From: Lophium mytilinum
Lineage: Eukaryota > Ascomycota > Dothideomycetes > Mytilinidiales > Mytilinidiaceae
Assembly: GCA_010093605.1 (NCBI GenBank)
Contig: MU004196.1
Coordinates: forward strand, 770,255-834,254
Direction: 5' to 3'
Length of the DNA stretch: 64,000 bases
Shown here in pieces: positions 1-13,430 of this stretch. The stretch's first letter is position 1. Each line of letters opens with the position of its first letter. The translations under genes and the position numbers were made by a program. A model generated the notes under the pieces. The model did not search any database and was not told the DNA's origin. It saw only the letters and a program-made list of their open reading frames with translations.

Positions 1-1
1 T

Positions 2-445
2 GGCTACCCTGTGTACAGCTCCGTTGTCTCCTCCGCTGTGGCCCCGGCCAGCACCGGTGCTCCTGTGTACCCCTCTGCCCCATACGGCAATGGAACTATC
101 CCCAGCAGCGTCTTCGCCCCATCCGGCTTCCTGACCTACAGCAAGCCTGCCGGCACTGCTCCTTCTTACCCGGCTTCCTCGTCAATTGGAGGCACCGGTG
201 CCGTTCCCTCCGGAACTGCGCCAGTCTATCCCTCCTCTTCTCTTGCTGCCACGGGGGTTGTTCCCTCCGGCACTGCCCCAGTCTACACTGCGCCAGGCTA
301 CCCTGCCTCGTCGCTTGCTGCCACAGCCGTTGGTCCCTCCGGCACCCCACCAGCGTACAGCGCGCCCGTCTACTCTGCACCAGTAGACACCTCGGCTCCC
401 GCTGCTGCCTCCCCCACTGGCGGCTATGGAGGCTACGGCTACTAG
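2..445 (+). CDS. Tyr/Pro/Ser/Thr-rich repeat protein, C-terminal part (5' partial)
   Basis: The frame is open at the left edge of the window, so this is the last ~147 codons of a longer gene, ending in TAG at 443-445. The protein is low complexity. It contains imperfect repeats of the form SLAATGVVPSGTAPVYP about every 19-24 residues, and ends in a Gly/Tyr tail (GGYGGYGY). No catalytic motif, Cys pair or membrane segment is visible. The composition (Ser, Thr, Pro, Ala, Tyr) resembles fungal wall or secreted structural proteins, but that is inference because the signal peptide, if any, lies outside the window. I do not recognise the family. Confidence 0.6.
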   Translation, partial: GYPVYSSVVSSAVAPASTGAPVYPSAPYGNGTIPSSVFAPSGFLTYSKPAGTAPSYPASSSIGGTGAVPSGTAPVYPSSSLAATGVVPSGTAPVYTAPGYPASSLAATAVGPSGTPPAYSAPVYSAPVDTSAPAAASPTGGYGGYGY

Positions 446-1366
446 ACACAACGTCTATCAATTTTCTTGCTTAGCGCAGGGGCATGCGCTGGATTGTGGA
501 TAACGGGGTGAATGCTCCGCTGAGGGTCAGTGTTTTTTTCTTTCCAATGTCTAGAGTCCGGGCTTCTGCATGCATATACCTTCTCCCAAGCACATGAGTG
601 CGTAACTTTTTATGTCTTTTGTGGTCTTGGACATGAAGCGCTGGACTGCGGCGGATGGACGGAATCAAGCGGTCACTTGCAAGGATCTGGATTTGCGTAG
701 GGGTTGGAGGGAAGGAGAATTCAGGGAAAACGCGCCTGTGGAGCGGACTGTCGGTTTCTGGCAAATACACTATTCTCCTTTGTAACCTCTTGCGCTGTTT
801 TTTGGTCTTGCATGTTTAACGCTTGTGTTTCTCGAAATCTGCTCTATGGCAGTGTGGATACCAGATAACGTATCCAACGCGTCACGAACCATCCGGCATG
901 GCGGTGGAGTCTCTTTCGATTTTTTGGGTTGGGCAAAAAGGGTGCAGGTGCGGGCGAGTGTGCAAAGCACAACCAAATATACTGGCATGACCACAACTCT
1001 CGAGTCTTTCGTCATCTGACGTGCTTAATTTTCCATGTTATGGTTTTTCCCTTGTTGCCTCAGCCTCCTTTCTGAAAAAACAAGCATGATCACCGGCATC
1101 CCTGTTGCCCCTGCGTCCTTTATGCGTACCCTTGCTCTGTTTCCCGCGGCCGGCGTCTACCGCGCCATTGCGCGGGTATCTCAAACATGCTATGGAGAGA
1201 ATCTAAATTCTATGCGACTTTTTCTTCCATCGTCTTCAGACCTAGCTTGTAGTGCTGGTGTGCTGCCACTCTCACCGCCAATCCAAGTCTTCACACCGCC
1301 TATCTGTACAGAACGCCGTGTTACGTAACACGCGTCGCGCACGCAGCACCGAGACCATAAGTCGAT
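446..1366. other. Intergenic, nothing recognised
   Basis: Small open frames occur on both strands, but none has a recognisable domain, a convincing start context or supporting introns. No tRNA or repeat was seen. Confidence 0.5.
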
Positions 1367-2345
1367 ATGCCGGCCTTGATGGAAGGGTCAAAGTACATCA
1401 GCTTCGAAGGTGACAAAATCGACTTTCACGATGGTTCCAAATGGGAAATTCAGACGCCATTATCGGACACAAGGTTGCAGGAGACCAATCCGCCATTTGA
1501 AGCTGCGGTCGTCTACAATTGCAAGCGTTTGAGCGATCCCTGGTCTGCGCACGGCGATACAGAAGAAGCTGTTATCAAAATAAAATACCAGTCAGTACAC
1601 CCGAAATTCGAGAACGCGAATGAGTCTAAGCGCAATTAATAGAATCAAGGGCGAATCGCGCGCGATTGAATATTACAGAAAGAATTTGGCAAGGTGGCAG
1701 GAAGACTGCGGAGACTGCAAAGATGCGTTCGGAATCGGACAGGTCAACACAGCAATCGAAGCCTACGAAACAGCTCGGAATCCGACGAAGAAGCCTAACC
1801 GCTATACAGCCCAAGAGATCAAAGCGCTCCAGCTGTTTCGGACTTGCAAGTCCAAAAGCGCGCCTTGGTTCATGGCGTGAAAACAAGCTTGTTTGGATGA
1901 GCAAAAATACTCCAAATCGGTAGCAATGCTCGATGGGTATATCGTATATGTTTTGATGCAAAAGCCCCCAGGACGTATCCTACGGGGGGATGATTTCTGG
2001 CAGTATCCAAGATCCGTCAGGGACGATATACGAGAAGCTTTCAGAATTGCGTTGACGTTAGTTTTCCACTCGAGTGGCTGCCTTGCCCTTCAAGAATATT
2101 GCTCACTTATTCAATAGGGCTGTCTACTTGTGTGGAGTGATCCCGAACGATCCAGCGCTTCGAAATTTATTGTGAGATGATGCCCAATAGACTTGGTAAG
2201 GACGGATCTCTGTTAAGCATCATACCAATATCTATCTAACCAAGAGGAAGCTACATTATCGATTGGGAGTCATCATATGAGAATGACGACAAAACGCCTC
2301 CAAATTTCTCAACCAACCTCTATTACCGGATTTGGGGACTGGCCC
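1367..2345 (+). pseudogene. Decayed fungal protein-kinase-like gene
   Basis: Pieces match the layout of the fungal kinase-like family common in Pezizomycotina. Exon 1 is 1367-1590, ending in AVIKIKYQ. An intron with ends GTCAGT/AATAG (1591-1642) leads in frame to 1643-2056. There the hinge-like stretch GYIVYVLMQKPPG and FWQYPRSVRDDIREAF are clear. A second intron, GTTAGT/AATAG (2057-2117), leads to GVIPNDPALRNLL, the counterpart of the catalytic loop HxDPxxRN; the His position is Pro here. A later piece, YIIDWESSYE (about 2251-2280), resembles the region after the DFx motif. The frame is broken by TGA at 1878-1880 and 2173-2175, where Trp is expected, and by TAG at 2188-2190. The introns still join in frame, so decay looks fairly recent. 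The substrate is unknown. Confidence 0.7.
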
Positions 2346-3515
2346 GCGGGCGCAAGGGGAGAGAGGAACTGTAGTCTAGGTCTTTCGAGCTGCGTTTAGG
2401 ATGATTATTTTCTAGAGACTAAAATCTTAATTGTCGTCTCAGTTTATCTCGGACTTCATAAACCGTAGAGCATATTAATATCAGTTTGATTCGTGAGCAT
2501 ACAGCGCAATGACAGTATAAAACTGTCTCGAAAGCGATCTACTTCTCAACTCAGCAGACTTTCTCATATGCCGTTCCATCCTGTAGTCTGCTGGTCATAG
2601 CTTGCTTGGTATTGTACTCTAGCCTGATCAACCAATCTGCGGCTATCTCCGAGATACTAAATTCAATTTTCTCTCTGGAGAAAGTCACTTCCAGGCGCCG
2701 ATGACTGTCAGTACGTAACCAGTCGTGTTTCGAGATCCCTAGTCCGTTATGCAAGCGCTCAAGCGCTGTGCCGCGTGCCCAGGCCCCACTCCTCAGCCCC
2801 GGATCCCACTGCAACATTATTTTGAGTACCTACGCGCTCGGGTGTGTAGAAGCCAAACGTTGGATGATTCGAGAACACGTCTCACTCAGTACCTGCGGCA
2901 TATGCTAGTAGGCGCCGTCTCTAGTGTCGTTGCTACATAAATCCATAAAACTGTTGGTGTTTCGTTTCATCTGAGGTTATGCTGGCCAATTGACTTACAG
3001 AGTATGTGAATTCTCTCCATCTAAGCCACTTCGGAGTGGTGGCAATGGATAGCGAGGGTTTCAGTCTCCACATACTAGATGTCTCACGATAGAGACGGCG
3101 TGCTTCAGATATCAGTATGACAGACGCGATTGAAACCACTTGAAAAAGCGTAACGCTGCGGCGAAGCTATCTCAAGCCCCTCTTCTATTTTTCAAGAATA
3201 GAAAAGTGGGTATGGATGGAATCTCCCTTTGCAAAGCTCCCAAGGCATATGGAGACAGGGTAAGCATATAAGCCCGGTACAAAGGCTCGATGTTCCTTCT
3301 CCTTACCACAGCTTCAAGAGTCGCTATTCTCCGTTCTCGTCGATCTATTTCATCTCTTTATCCTCTACGTGGAGTAACTTTCCAGCCCTGCGTTACTGTC
3401 AGTCCGTCAAACGAACAAATATCTGCATTCTTCATTTTCGATTGACCCTTTATCATATGGGTGGCATCTGTCAGTACTCAACACACCCAGCACGGCAAGA
3501 CTTCTTTAAGCTTAC
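2346..3515. other. Intergenic between the kinase relic and fig1
   Basis: Only short frames of 60-100 codons with no recognisable product on either strand. The last part is the promoter side of fig1. Confidence 0.45.
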
Positions 3516-4305
3516 ATGCCAACAGTCGCGAGCGTGAACTTTCGACTATTCTTATACTCCCTTCCGATTCCCATACTGCTCTTCTATGGTACGTGAGTAA
3601 AGTCCATACATTGAGCCATGCTGAATACGTCATAGTCCTTGCTATCGTAGGATGTGTGTCAACTTCTCCGGGCATCCCAAACATATTCCTACTTCAGTTC
3701 AAAAAAGGAGCAGACGAGCTGCGATTGAGCTACTTCGGTAAGCCTACATAAGACCCAGCCCGCCTCTGTATCGCTAACATTCAAACGTAGGCATGTGTCA
3801 CAAATCCCCTTCGTCCCTGGACTGTGCTCCATCCTCAAAGGCAAACGTCGATCAACTGCTACACGCCTTCGCCATTAGCGGCACAAACGCCATCAGCCCC
3901 TTCCTCAACTCCGCCTTAACCCTCCAGAACAAGGTATTCATCCCGTTTCTAGTCGGCGCCGGCTGCGACTTCTTCCTAACCATTGTCCTCGTGGTGCTCT
4001 TCAAGCGGCACGAGAAGAAGAGCGCCTGGGAAGACAAGGACAAGCGCACATGGGAGAACCTCAAACTCGCTACAATGGTTACCGCATGGTCGAGCACTGC
4101 ATTCGCCTTCGCGGCCGCATGGGCTACTTCTCAGGCTCTGGCTTCCGTTACCCACACGGCGGATATCTTCGCTAAAAGTGGTGGTCTCGATATCACTGCT
4201 GGCTCGGCTATTCAGAGATTTCAGAGGACTATTGCGGCGTTGGCACTCATCTTCTCCTGGAGAATGCATGTCATCACTCATCCAAGCGCTAGTGATGGTA
4301 AATGA
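3516..4305 (+). CDS. fig1: Fig1-family Ca2+ regulator and membrane fusion protein
   Basis: Fig1 is a claudin-like four-pass plasma-membrane protein of the low-affinity calcium uptake system. It acts in mating-cell and hyphal fusion and in polarised growth. I read three exons: 3516-3588, 3651-3737 and 3791-4305, with clean GT-AG introns (GTACGT, GTAAGC) that keep frame, giving 224 residues. The first exon gives the first membrane segment (residues ~9-25). Residues 25-35 are GCVSTSPGIPN. The family signature, Gly-x-Cys followed by a second Cys, appears as G54-M-C56 and C65. Further hydrophobic segments lie in FLVGAGCDFFLTIVLVVLF, SSTAFAFAAAWATSQAL and TIAALALIFSW. The C-terminal tail is short. 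The gene is convergent with sec23. Exon ends are predicted by eye, but the reading frame supports all of them. Confidence 0.85.
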
Positions 4306-5068
4306 GGCCCTGGGGAGAACTTCAGGAAGATGATATTCGTGGTGTGTCTTGATTGCAGATTTCTATAGGGGGAATATGTCACGTGACGGCAACTGAGAAA
4401 AGGGGTGGCAGGATTCATGGGCTTATCGCGACGGAGTTACGTTCCCTTTTATATTGCAGTTATTCTGTGTACCGCTAGACTATATGTACCAACAAGTGAG
4501 TCGTTTTAAGCTATTAAACTATTTCTGGTATCTTGGAGGTCGATATTGAGTTGTTTCGGGTTGACCAGGGAAAAGCCTTGGCATCTATCGTCAACCTAAA
4601 GTCTACCAACTTATATGCCTGCACATCGCATTAGTCACTAGCTGTTAAGGAAAGCATCAGTTCTAGCGCGCGAGTACTGGGAGCCAAGAGGAAATCCACG
4701 GCCTGATGCCACCTTGCTAGTTTCGTTGAGTCGTAGCAGTGCAGGCCTGGGCTCTCGAGTAAGAGATCGGCGAGGCTGATTGGATTAATGTCGATTGAGG
4801 AAAAGAACCTTACCGCACGGTCACGAGTAAAACGTGAAAGTGTCATTCATTCGCTTTCTCATTGGATTACGTGTTCTCTAACTATTCCCTCACACAAGAG
4901 ACGCTGGAAATGCCCCCACCCCGCTGAACAGCATCCCGCCAACTTACTTTTCTTTGCAAAGCACCATACGCAGGTGTCATCCGCCCAGGGAACCCCTCAA
5001 GGCTATGGAACTGATTTGATTAATCGTTAGAAGTCATTCTATCCTTCCCAATTGCTGCTTCTCCGAGC
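4306..5068. other. Intergenic between convergent fig1 and sec23
   Basis: Shared 3' region with no recognisable gene. It contains a TCACGTGAC palindrome near 4379, a sequence that recurs in several gaps of this window. Confidence 0.45.
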
Positions 5069-7827
<2,759 letters not shown>

Positions 7828-9047
7828 CTCGAGGGGTGAGCCAGCTGCGGCTCGACACTGCGGTGGGATATCCTTGGTGGGACCGAGGCGCACCCACAGC
7901 TATATCGGCGGCGGTGGGGAGATGTTTAGAGGGCAGAGAGACAGCGAGAGAGGGAGGGGTAAGGGCGCGATGGGGCTTAAGAATAGCTCCTTGAGGACAG
8001 CTGTGTGCTTCGTGGAGCAGGCTGCAGAGGCGGGCGTGCTGTGGAGGGTGATAATGCCGTACCAAGGGCCAGATTGAAGGTGGGCCTAAAGCGGCTTTAG
8101 CGTCTTTGATCGCCCGGCACGTCAAAACCAACGCCGCCGAGTTTTCTCTTCTCTTCCTCATCACCGCCAGCTTTACAAACACTACTATCGACAGCCTCAA
8201 TCCTCTCCGTAGGGAGGCTGTTTTCGCGCTGCGCGTAGAGGAGAACTACCCATGGCTGGGCGCCTGTTTTCGAGAGGTCGTTCCGACTTCTCTGAGAAAT
8301 TGGGAATCAGCAGCGGTTACATATATTCTCATACAGAAGTTTTTATTGATGGCCCTGGGGCTCCCTCGGGCCCTGTCTATCCCTTTAAGCAAGAGAAGGA
8401 CATATAATGAATGAATTCGTTGACGATGAGGCCACTTTCTCTTTTCCACACGTTCAACAGTGAGGATTTTCAGCTGGCAGACACATTATGGAGCCGCTCC
8501 ATCTCCTTGGACCATAGGAACAATTGAAGTAAGGTCATATAATCAGGCTACTGTGTCTATTCCGTCTACCTCAACGTCTTCCATATGTTGATTTCGTCTC
8601 GTTGGATTATCGCTGTCTCTTTGGCCGGGCTTTCGGAGAATCATCGGCCCGCTATTTTCACCCCCTTCCTTCACCCTTCGCAAGTTCTTCACCACGCCCT
8701 CTCTTGTCATAGCTTATTCAAGACATCTTATCTATTGTTCAGTAGGTAGACAATACCATTCGGGGACTATTGGTACTGTACCGCCGCGATGCTGCTATTA
8801 GAAAATCCTCGTCCAAAGCAATGTATTGTTCTCCTGTCTTGCGGCCCTACGTGCTATTGACCTATTGAATGCTATTGTTCCAATTGCTATTGTGTGTTTT
8901 TCCATATAACCTCGCCATGCTCTCTGTAATTTGTTCTTCAGCACCGAAACCTCATCTTCTCTCACGGATTCCTTCAGACACCTCTCAAACCCACAGAAAG
9001 CTGGTCTTTTCTCACAGTTCCGCATCCCAAACCACCTCAGAACCATC
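7828..9047. other. Divergent intergenic region, sec23 / hypothetical gene
   Basis: Upstream DNA of sec23 (minus) and of the gene at 9048 (plus). Pyrimidine-rich stretches precede the 9048 start. Open frames here have no recognisable product. Confidence 0.5.
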
Positions 9048-9988
9048 ATGTCTCTCAGAGGATTCATCAGCCTTCGCGATCTCCACTCCACCCATTGGCT
9101 CACCCACGACATGCCGGACGAGACTGCCTGGGAAGACCGCGTCGGCTTGAAGATCGACTTCATGGCCATCCAATGGGGACTGATCAAACCCTTGGAAGAC
9201 GCCTACCGCGCTCAGGAGCTCCTCAGTATGTTCCCTCGCTACCAAAACCATCCAAACACAAGCTAATCCAGACCCCAGCGCCCTGGTGGTCCGACCCCGA
9301 GCCCGAAATCGCGCCAACTGCTCTCTCTCCAAGCCCGAGCCCACCATCCTCGGCACCTTCGTCACCCCTCTTCGCGCCCCGATCCCACGCCAAAGTGGGT
9401 CCCGCCCCTCCACCACCCACCGCAGCACCGTCCGCCACGACGTCCAATTTGGGCGTTGATTACGACCACTCCTACAGCGACGCCGAAATCAAGGCCCTGA
9501 TTTCGGGTTGGTCGGTCCCCGCGAATGCTGGCTGGAGCAAGTCCGCGAACGAAGCCCTGATTCGCGAGATGATCAAGGCAGTGTGCGGCCCCGATGCCCA
9601 CACCGGCACCAGAACCGAGCTGTTTGGACTGCTGAGAGACCGCCTCGAGGACCGCCACGGAGTGGTGAAGAAGGACGGAGCCGTGCGCTCACACTGGATG
9701 CGCCATTTGAGGGCGGTGTGTGGAGTGGACGAGCGGGTGAAGGCAAACCCGGAGAGTCTGAGAACGTCGCTGAACCCAGCGCAGCAGCGGAAGGAGGGCC
9801 TCGAGAAGGCGAAGATGGCGGCAGAGAAGGCGAAGAAGGAGGCTGAGTTGGAGGCCGAGAAGGCAGCGGCGAAGACGGAGAGCAAGAAGCGGAAGAGGGG
9901 AGCGGCGGTTTTGGAGGGAGAGGATGAGGACGAAAGGCTGGCCCGGAAGCTGCTGCGAGAGGACATGGGGATGAGGAAGCGGAGGTGA
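9048..9988 (+). CDS. Hypothetical basic, probably nuclear protein
   Basis: Two exons, 9048-9225 and 9279-9988, joined by a GTATGT/CCCCAG intron that keeps frame, give 295 residues. The start MSLRGFISLRDLHSTHW follows a pyrimidine-rich leader with CATCATG. Residues ~60-125 are a Pro/Ser-rich linker. A compact segment follows (DAEIKALISGWSVPANAGWSK onwards, ~130-215) whose spaced Trp residues loosely recall Myb/SANT-like helices; that is a weak resemblance. The C-terminus is a Lys/Glu/Ala coiled coil with a strong basic cluster (KTESKKRKRG, MRKRR) fit for nuclear import. I do not recognise a named family. The coding strand changes from C-rich to G/A-rich around 9600. The gene faces the tandem array at 10.19 kb. 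Confidence 0.7.
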
Positions 9989-10188
9989 TTTGGATGGTGC
10001 TGGCGGAGGTGGTGGTGATTGGGGTGATATCGAGTAGTTTCTTTGGTCCTTCTGATTACTTTCTGAAGCTGGACTTCAATGACAGTGTGTTCCGATTCGC
10101 AGGCTGAATCAAGATGTGTTTTGTGTGATTCTACCCATAGTGTTGTCGCTGTTTGTGGTGGTCCAGTGCTTCATTGAATCTCAAGGCA

Positions 10189-11045
10189 CGATGTAAAGAT
10201 TTCTATAAGTTGAATCAACCCCCGATTAAGATGTAAGTCTTGAACCCTGGTTGCCACCGTCTGAGTTGCCTTAGTACGTCGAAAATCTCGTGCATACGAT
10301 GTAAAGATCTCCACGGGCCGAATTGGACCTGTGGAGTCAGTATCAGCAGAATCTCGGCAGGCGCAAATCAACGCATATGGGCTCTTCCTTTGCACCTATG
10401 CATAAACCCTCCAAGCGCTTTAGGAGGTTATGATAATCTTGGGGAAATATGTAAAGACTTTGAAGAGCTGAATCAGACTCATGAATATCGAATAAGCGCC
10501 GTCCGGTACCGCGAATTCAACAGATATAGACTACTCTTTTGCACACATACATGAACCCTTCAGGCGCTTCAGGAGGATAAGAGAATCTTGAGGCAGGATG
10601 TAAAGATTTGAACGAGCTAAATCAGACTCATGGATATCGAATGAGCACCATCTCCGCTGACGCGAAATCAACGCATGTCCGTTTTTCTTCTGTGCTCATG
10701 AATGAACCCTTCAGGCGCTTCAGAACGTTGTAACTGCTTTGGAGGTAGGATGTAAAGGGTTGCACGAGCTAAATCTGACCCGCGAATATCGAATTACTGC
10801 AATCTCTACAGAAGCGAAATCGACCCACATCCGCGATCCTCCTGCACACGTGCATGAACCTTTCAGGCGCTTCAGAACCGCGTGGAGAGTACAACGATAG
10901 GATGTTGAGGTCCATACAAGCCCAACCAGACCCACGGATATCAGCAGACGTGAAATCAACTCATTCCAGTTATTTTTCTGCACATGTACACAAAGCCTTC
11001 AAGCGCTTCAGGCCGTTGTGAGAATTCTCAAGCAGGATATACTGA
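10189..11045 (+). repeat. Tandem array 1: ~150-bp units with GATGTAAAG / GATATC / CAGGCG blocks
   Basis: Seven diverged units are anchored by ATGTAAAG or its variants at 10191, 10299, 10449, 10598, 10750, 10902 and 11037, giving spacings of 108, 150, 149, 152, 152 and 135 bp. Each full unit shows, in order: GATGTAAAGAT; GAGCTAAATCAGAC; GGATATCGA; GCGAAATCAACGCAT; a T-rich tract with TTTGCACA; and CATGAACCCTTCAGGCGCTTCAG. Units 3-5 are the most alike and the outer units are more decayed. No shared long reading frame runs through the array. It lies between the stop of the plus-strand gene at 9988 and the stop of the minus-strand dehydrogenase at 11070, ending only ~25-35 bp from the latter. Confidence 0.85.
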
Positions 11046-11069
11046 CCTACACCAGCTATATCAGATCAC

Positions 11070-12740
11070 TCATTTCCCATCAGCTAACCCCTCTACAGTC
11101 AGTGTCCCAGTCTTCGTAGTCATATACTCAGAAACCGCAACATCCTTCCCGGATTCCTTCCCATAACCTGACTGTTTCATGCCACCGAATGGCGATTCAG
11201 CCGCGGAGGAATTTCCTTTGACCATTAGTATATTCATCTCAACCGCCCCACAGCATACTTACCAGTATTGAGCCCAATCATACCCGCCTCTAGATTTTCA
11301 AACAGCCGCCAGATTCGGTCTACATTCTTGGTAAAGCAGTACGACGCCAGTCCCATACTCGTATCGTTCGCTGCCTTGACAGCTTCGGTCTCCTTCTCGA
11401 ACCTGATGAACGTGCATATCGGCGCGAATATCTCCTCGGAAGCAATTTCCATGTCGTCCGTAATACCGGTGATGACGGTCGGCTCGAAGAAGTAGCCTGT
11501 GGTATTTGAAATCTTGTTCCCACCCATGAGGATACTTGCGCCTTTCTTCTTTGCGTCGGCGACAAGGGAAAGTGCTTTCTCAACCCCTCGGGGAGTGGTG
11601 ACGGGGCCCATAGTTGTGGCCTTGTCAGCGCCGTGTCCGACGATGAGCTTCTTCGATTCTGTGTTCCATTTCGCGAGGAAAGCGTCGAAGATGCCGGCCT
11701 GTAAGTAGACGCGGTTTGCAGTGACGCACGCCTGGCCCGCATGTCGCCACTTCAGCGCAAAGAGCTGACCCATTGCTTGATCGAGGTTCGCATCATCGAA
11801 GATCAGAAACGGACAATTACCCCCAAGTTCCAGCGTCACTTTCTTTAGCCCGTCTGAACACAGTTTCGCGATTAACTTACCCACCCGCGTCGAACCCGTG
11901 AACGTGACCTTCTTCACTTGGGGATGCCGGCACAGCGCCTCGCTCAACTCAGGCGTCTTCTCAAGATCTGTAGTGAGCACGTTCAGCGCGCCCTTCGGAA
12001 ATCCAGCTTTGTCAGCTAGATAGGCAAGAGCGAGACATGTTATCGGCGTCTCTGGGGATGGCTTAACGACCATCGTGCAACCGGCTGCTAAAGCAGCACC
12101 AGCTTTCCTCAGCACCATCGCTATGGGGAAGTTCCACGGCACCAACGCCGCTGCAACACCTAAGGGTTGCTTGATAGTGAAGACTCGCCTATCCGGGGCA
12201 GAAGGCGTGAAAACGGTTCCTTGGATCCTCTCCGCTTCGCCGGCGAACCACCACGTGAAGCCGGTGGAGTACTCGAGCTCGCCGTAGGCTTCTGAGCGCG
12301 GCTTTCCAGTTTCGTAGACCAGGAGCGTGGCGAGATCTTCGCGGTTCTCGCGGATCAGAGAGTCCCACTTGAAGAGCATCTGAGCTCGGGAACGAGGGCT
12401 GATCTTCTTGTAAGACTCGAAGCAGGTGTGGCAGCTTTCAACGGCAGCATCAACGTCGGCTGCATCGTTCGTGGGACAAGAAGCCCACGGGTTTCCGGTT
12501 CCGGGGTCTTGGAAATGTCAGGATGTGTTCAAGTCAGTGTATGGAATGTGCTTGCCTATGACTTCGAAGAAGTTCCCGGATTTGGATTTTACCCATTCTC
12601 CATGCACAAATGACTCGGTGTGGAAGAGGTCGGGATTGTCAAGCTGTACGGTAGTCGATGATTTAGTACTCGGAGGTTGAGGTACAAGAAGCAGAAAGCA
12701 GATAGTGTACCTTGAAGGGTAGCTCGTACGCCTTTGCCAT
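11070..12740 (-). CDS. NAD(P)-dependent aldehyde dehydrogenase, succinate-semialdehyde type
   Basis: Oxidises an aldehyde to the acid; family resemblance is to succinate-semialdehyde dehydrogenases of the GABA shunt, but the exact substrate is inferred. Exons 12711-12740, 12556-12643, 11263-12507 and 11070-11215 give 502 residues, the normal length. Key features are PWNFPIAMVLRKAGAALAAGC, the nucleotide loop FTGSTRVGK, general base Glu266 (LELGGN), nucleophile Cys300 (GQACVTANR) and a C-terminal ESPFGGMKQSGYGKESG. The short last exon is needed to complete this end. Intron 2 begins with GC rather than GT (ATAG|GCAAGC, 12508-12555); no GT choice keeps frame. The gene is divergent from the short-chain dehydrogenase at 13431. 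Array 1 reaches almost to its stop codon. Confidence 0.92.
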
Positions 12741-13430
12741 GATTACGAAAATGGGGAGAAGAGATGAGATAGAACACTAGATGCAATAGTTTTACGAGAA
12801 GTAAAGACACTGTGAGACTAGCCTTTCTGCCTCTGGGTCGTTCTGCGATTCTGTATATGCTGACTCGAGCTAACCGCCTCGGCCTCGTTGGAGCAGATGG
12901 AAGAAGCTGGCTTGTGATGTTAGAGGATACTTCCGCTGAACAGCGTACAGCGTACGTTGCCACACGTGGGGTGTTTGTAAGTGGTTCTCCCTACGCTAAC
13001 GACAATCTACTCCTAGTCTCTGGATGGTCATTGATGAAGAGTGGGACGATGTCGGGAATGGAGGATGGGGAGCCTAGCAAAGCTCCTAGCTGGATCTATT
13101 TAATGTCGTAGAACAACTAACTAACTTCACAACGTCACACCCCTTGCCCCTCATCCGAATCCCCACCTTTATGGTCACCCCGGGAATTGTAAAGCTTCTG
13201 GGAAGCTGCTAATTGGATGCTTTCTTCCCATGTAAAGTAGCGACGATGCACGGTTCGGAGCTCGAATGAGGGGCAGGAACCCCTCATTCGAGCTCCGACT
13301 ATGAACTCTCTGAGTTTTGATAGCTTCGGCAACAACAATTTCAAAGACAAGTAGCCAAGACTGACTGCCTCCGTGGACAAACCACGAACCTCATTTACTC
13401 GCCCTATAATTCATACCTCCCATTTCCAAC
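12741..13430. promoter_or_regulatory. Shared divergent promoter, aldehyde dehydrogenase / SDR
   Basis: This 690-bp gap separates two divergently transcribed oxidoreductase genes, so it must hold both promoters. Its clearest structure is the perfect inverted repeat at 13256-13297. A CACGTG-type core lies near 12963 (CACACGTGGGG). Open frames here have no recognisable product. Confidence 0.6.
13256..13297. repeat. Perfect 18-bp inverted repeat with 6-nt loop
   Basis: The left arm CGGAGCTCGAATGAGGGG (13256-13273) and the right arm CCCCTCATTCGAGCTCCG (13280-13297) are exact reverse complements around CAGGAA. The repeat lies 134 bp upstream of the SDR start codon. Confidence 0.95.

Noticed and set aside
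2551-3139. Two minus-strand frames (88 and 68 codons) next to the kinase relic
   Set aside because: I could not link them by introns or match them to a family; left as intergenic.
9095-9278. Alternative upstream start for the gene at 9048 in a second frame
   Set aside because: The spliced model from 9048 explains the same downstream frame with a good start and a standard intron.
12812-13111. 99-codon plus-strand frame in the dehydrogenase promoter
   Set aside because: No resemblance to any family; lies in shared promoter DNA.
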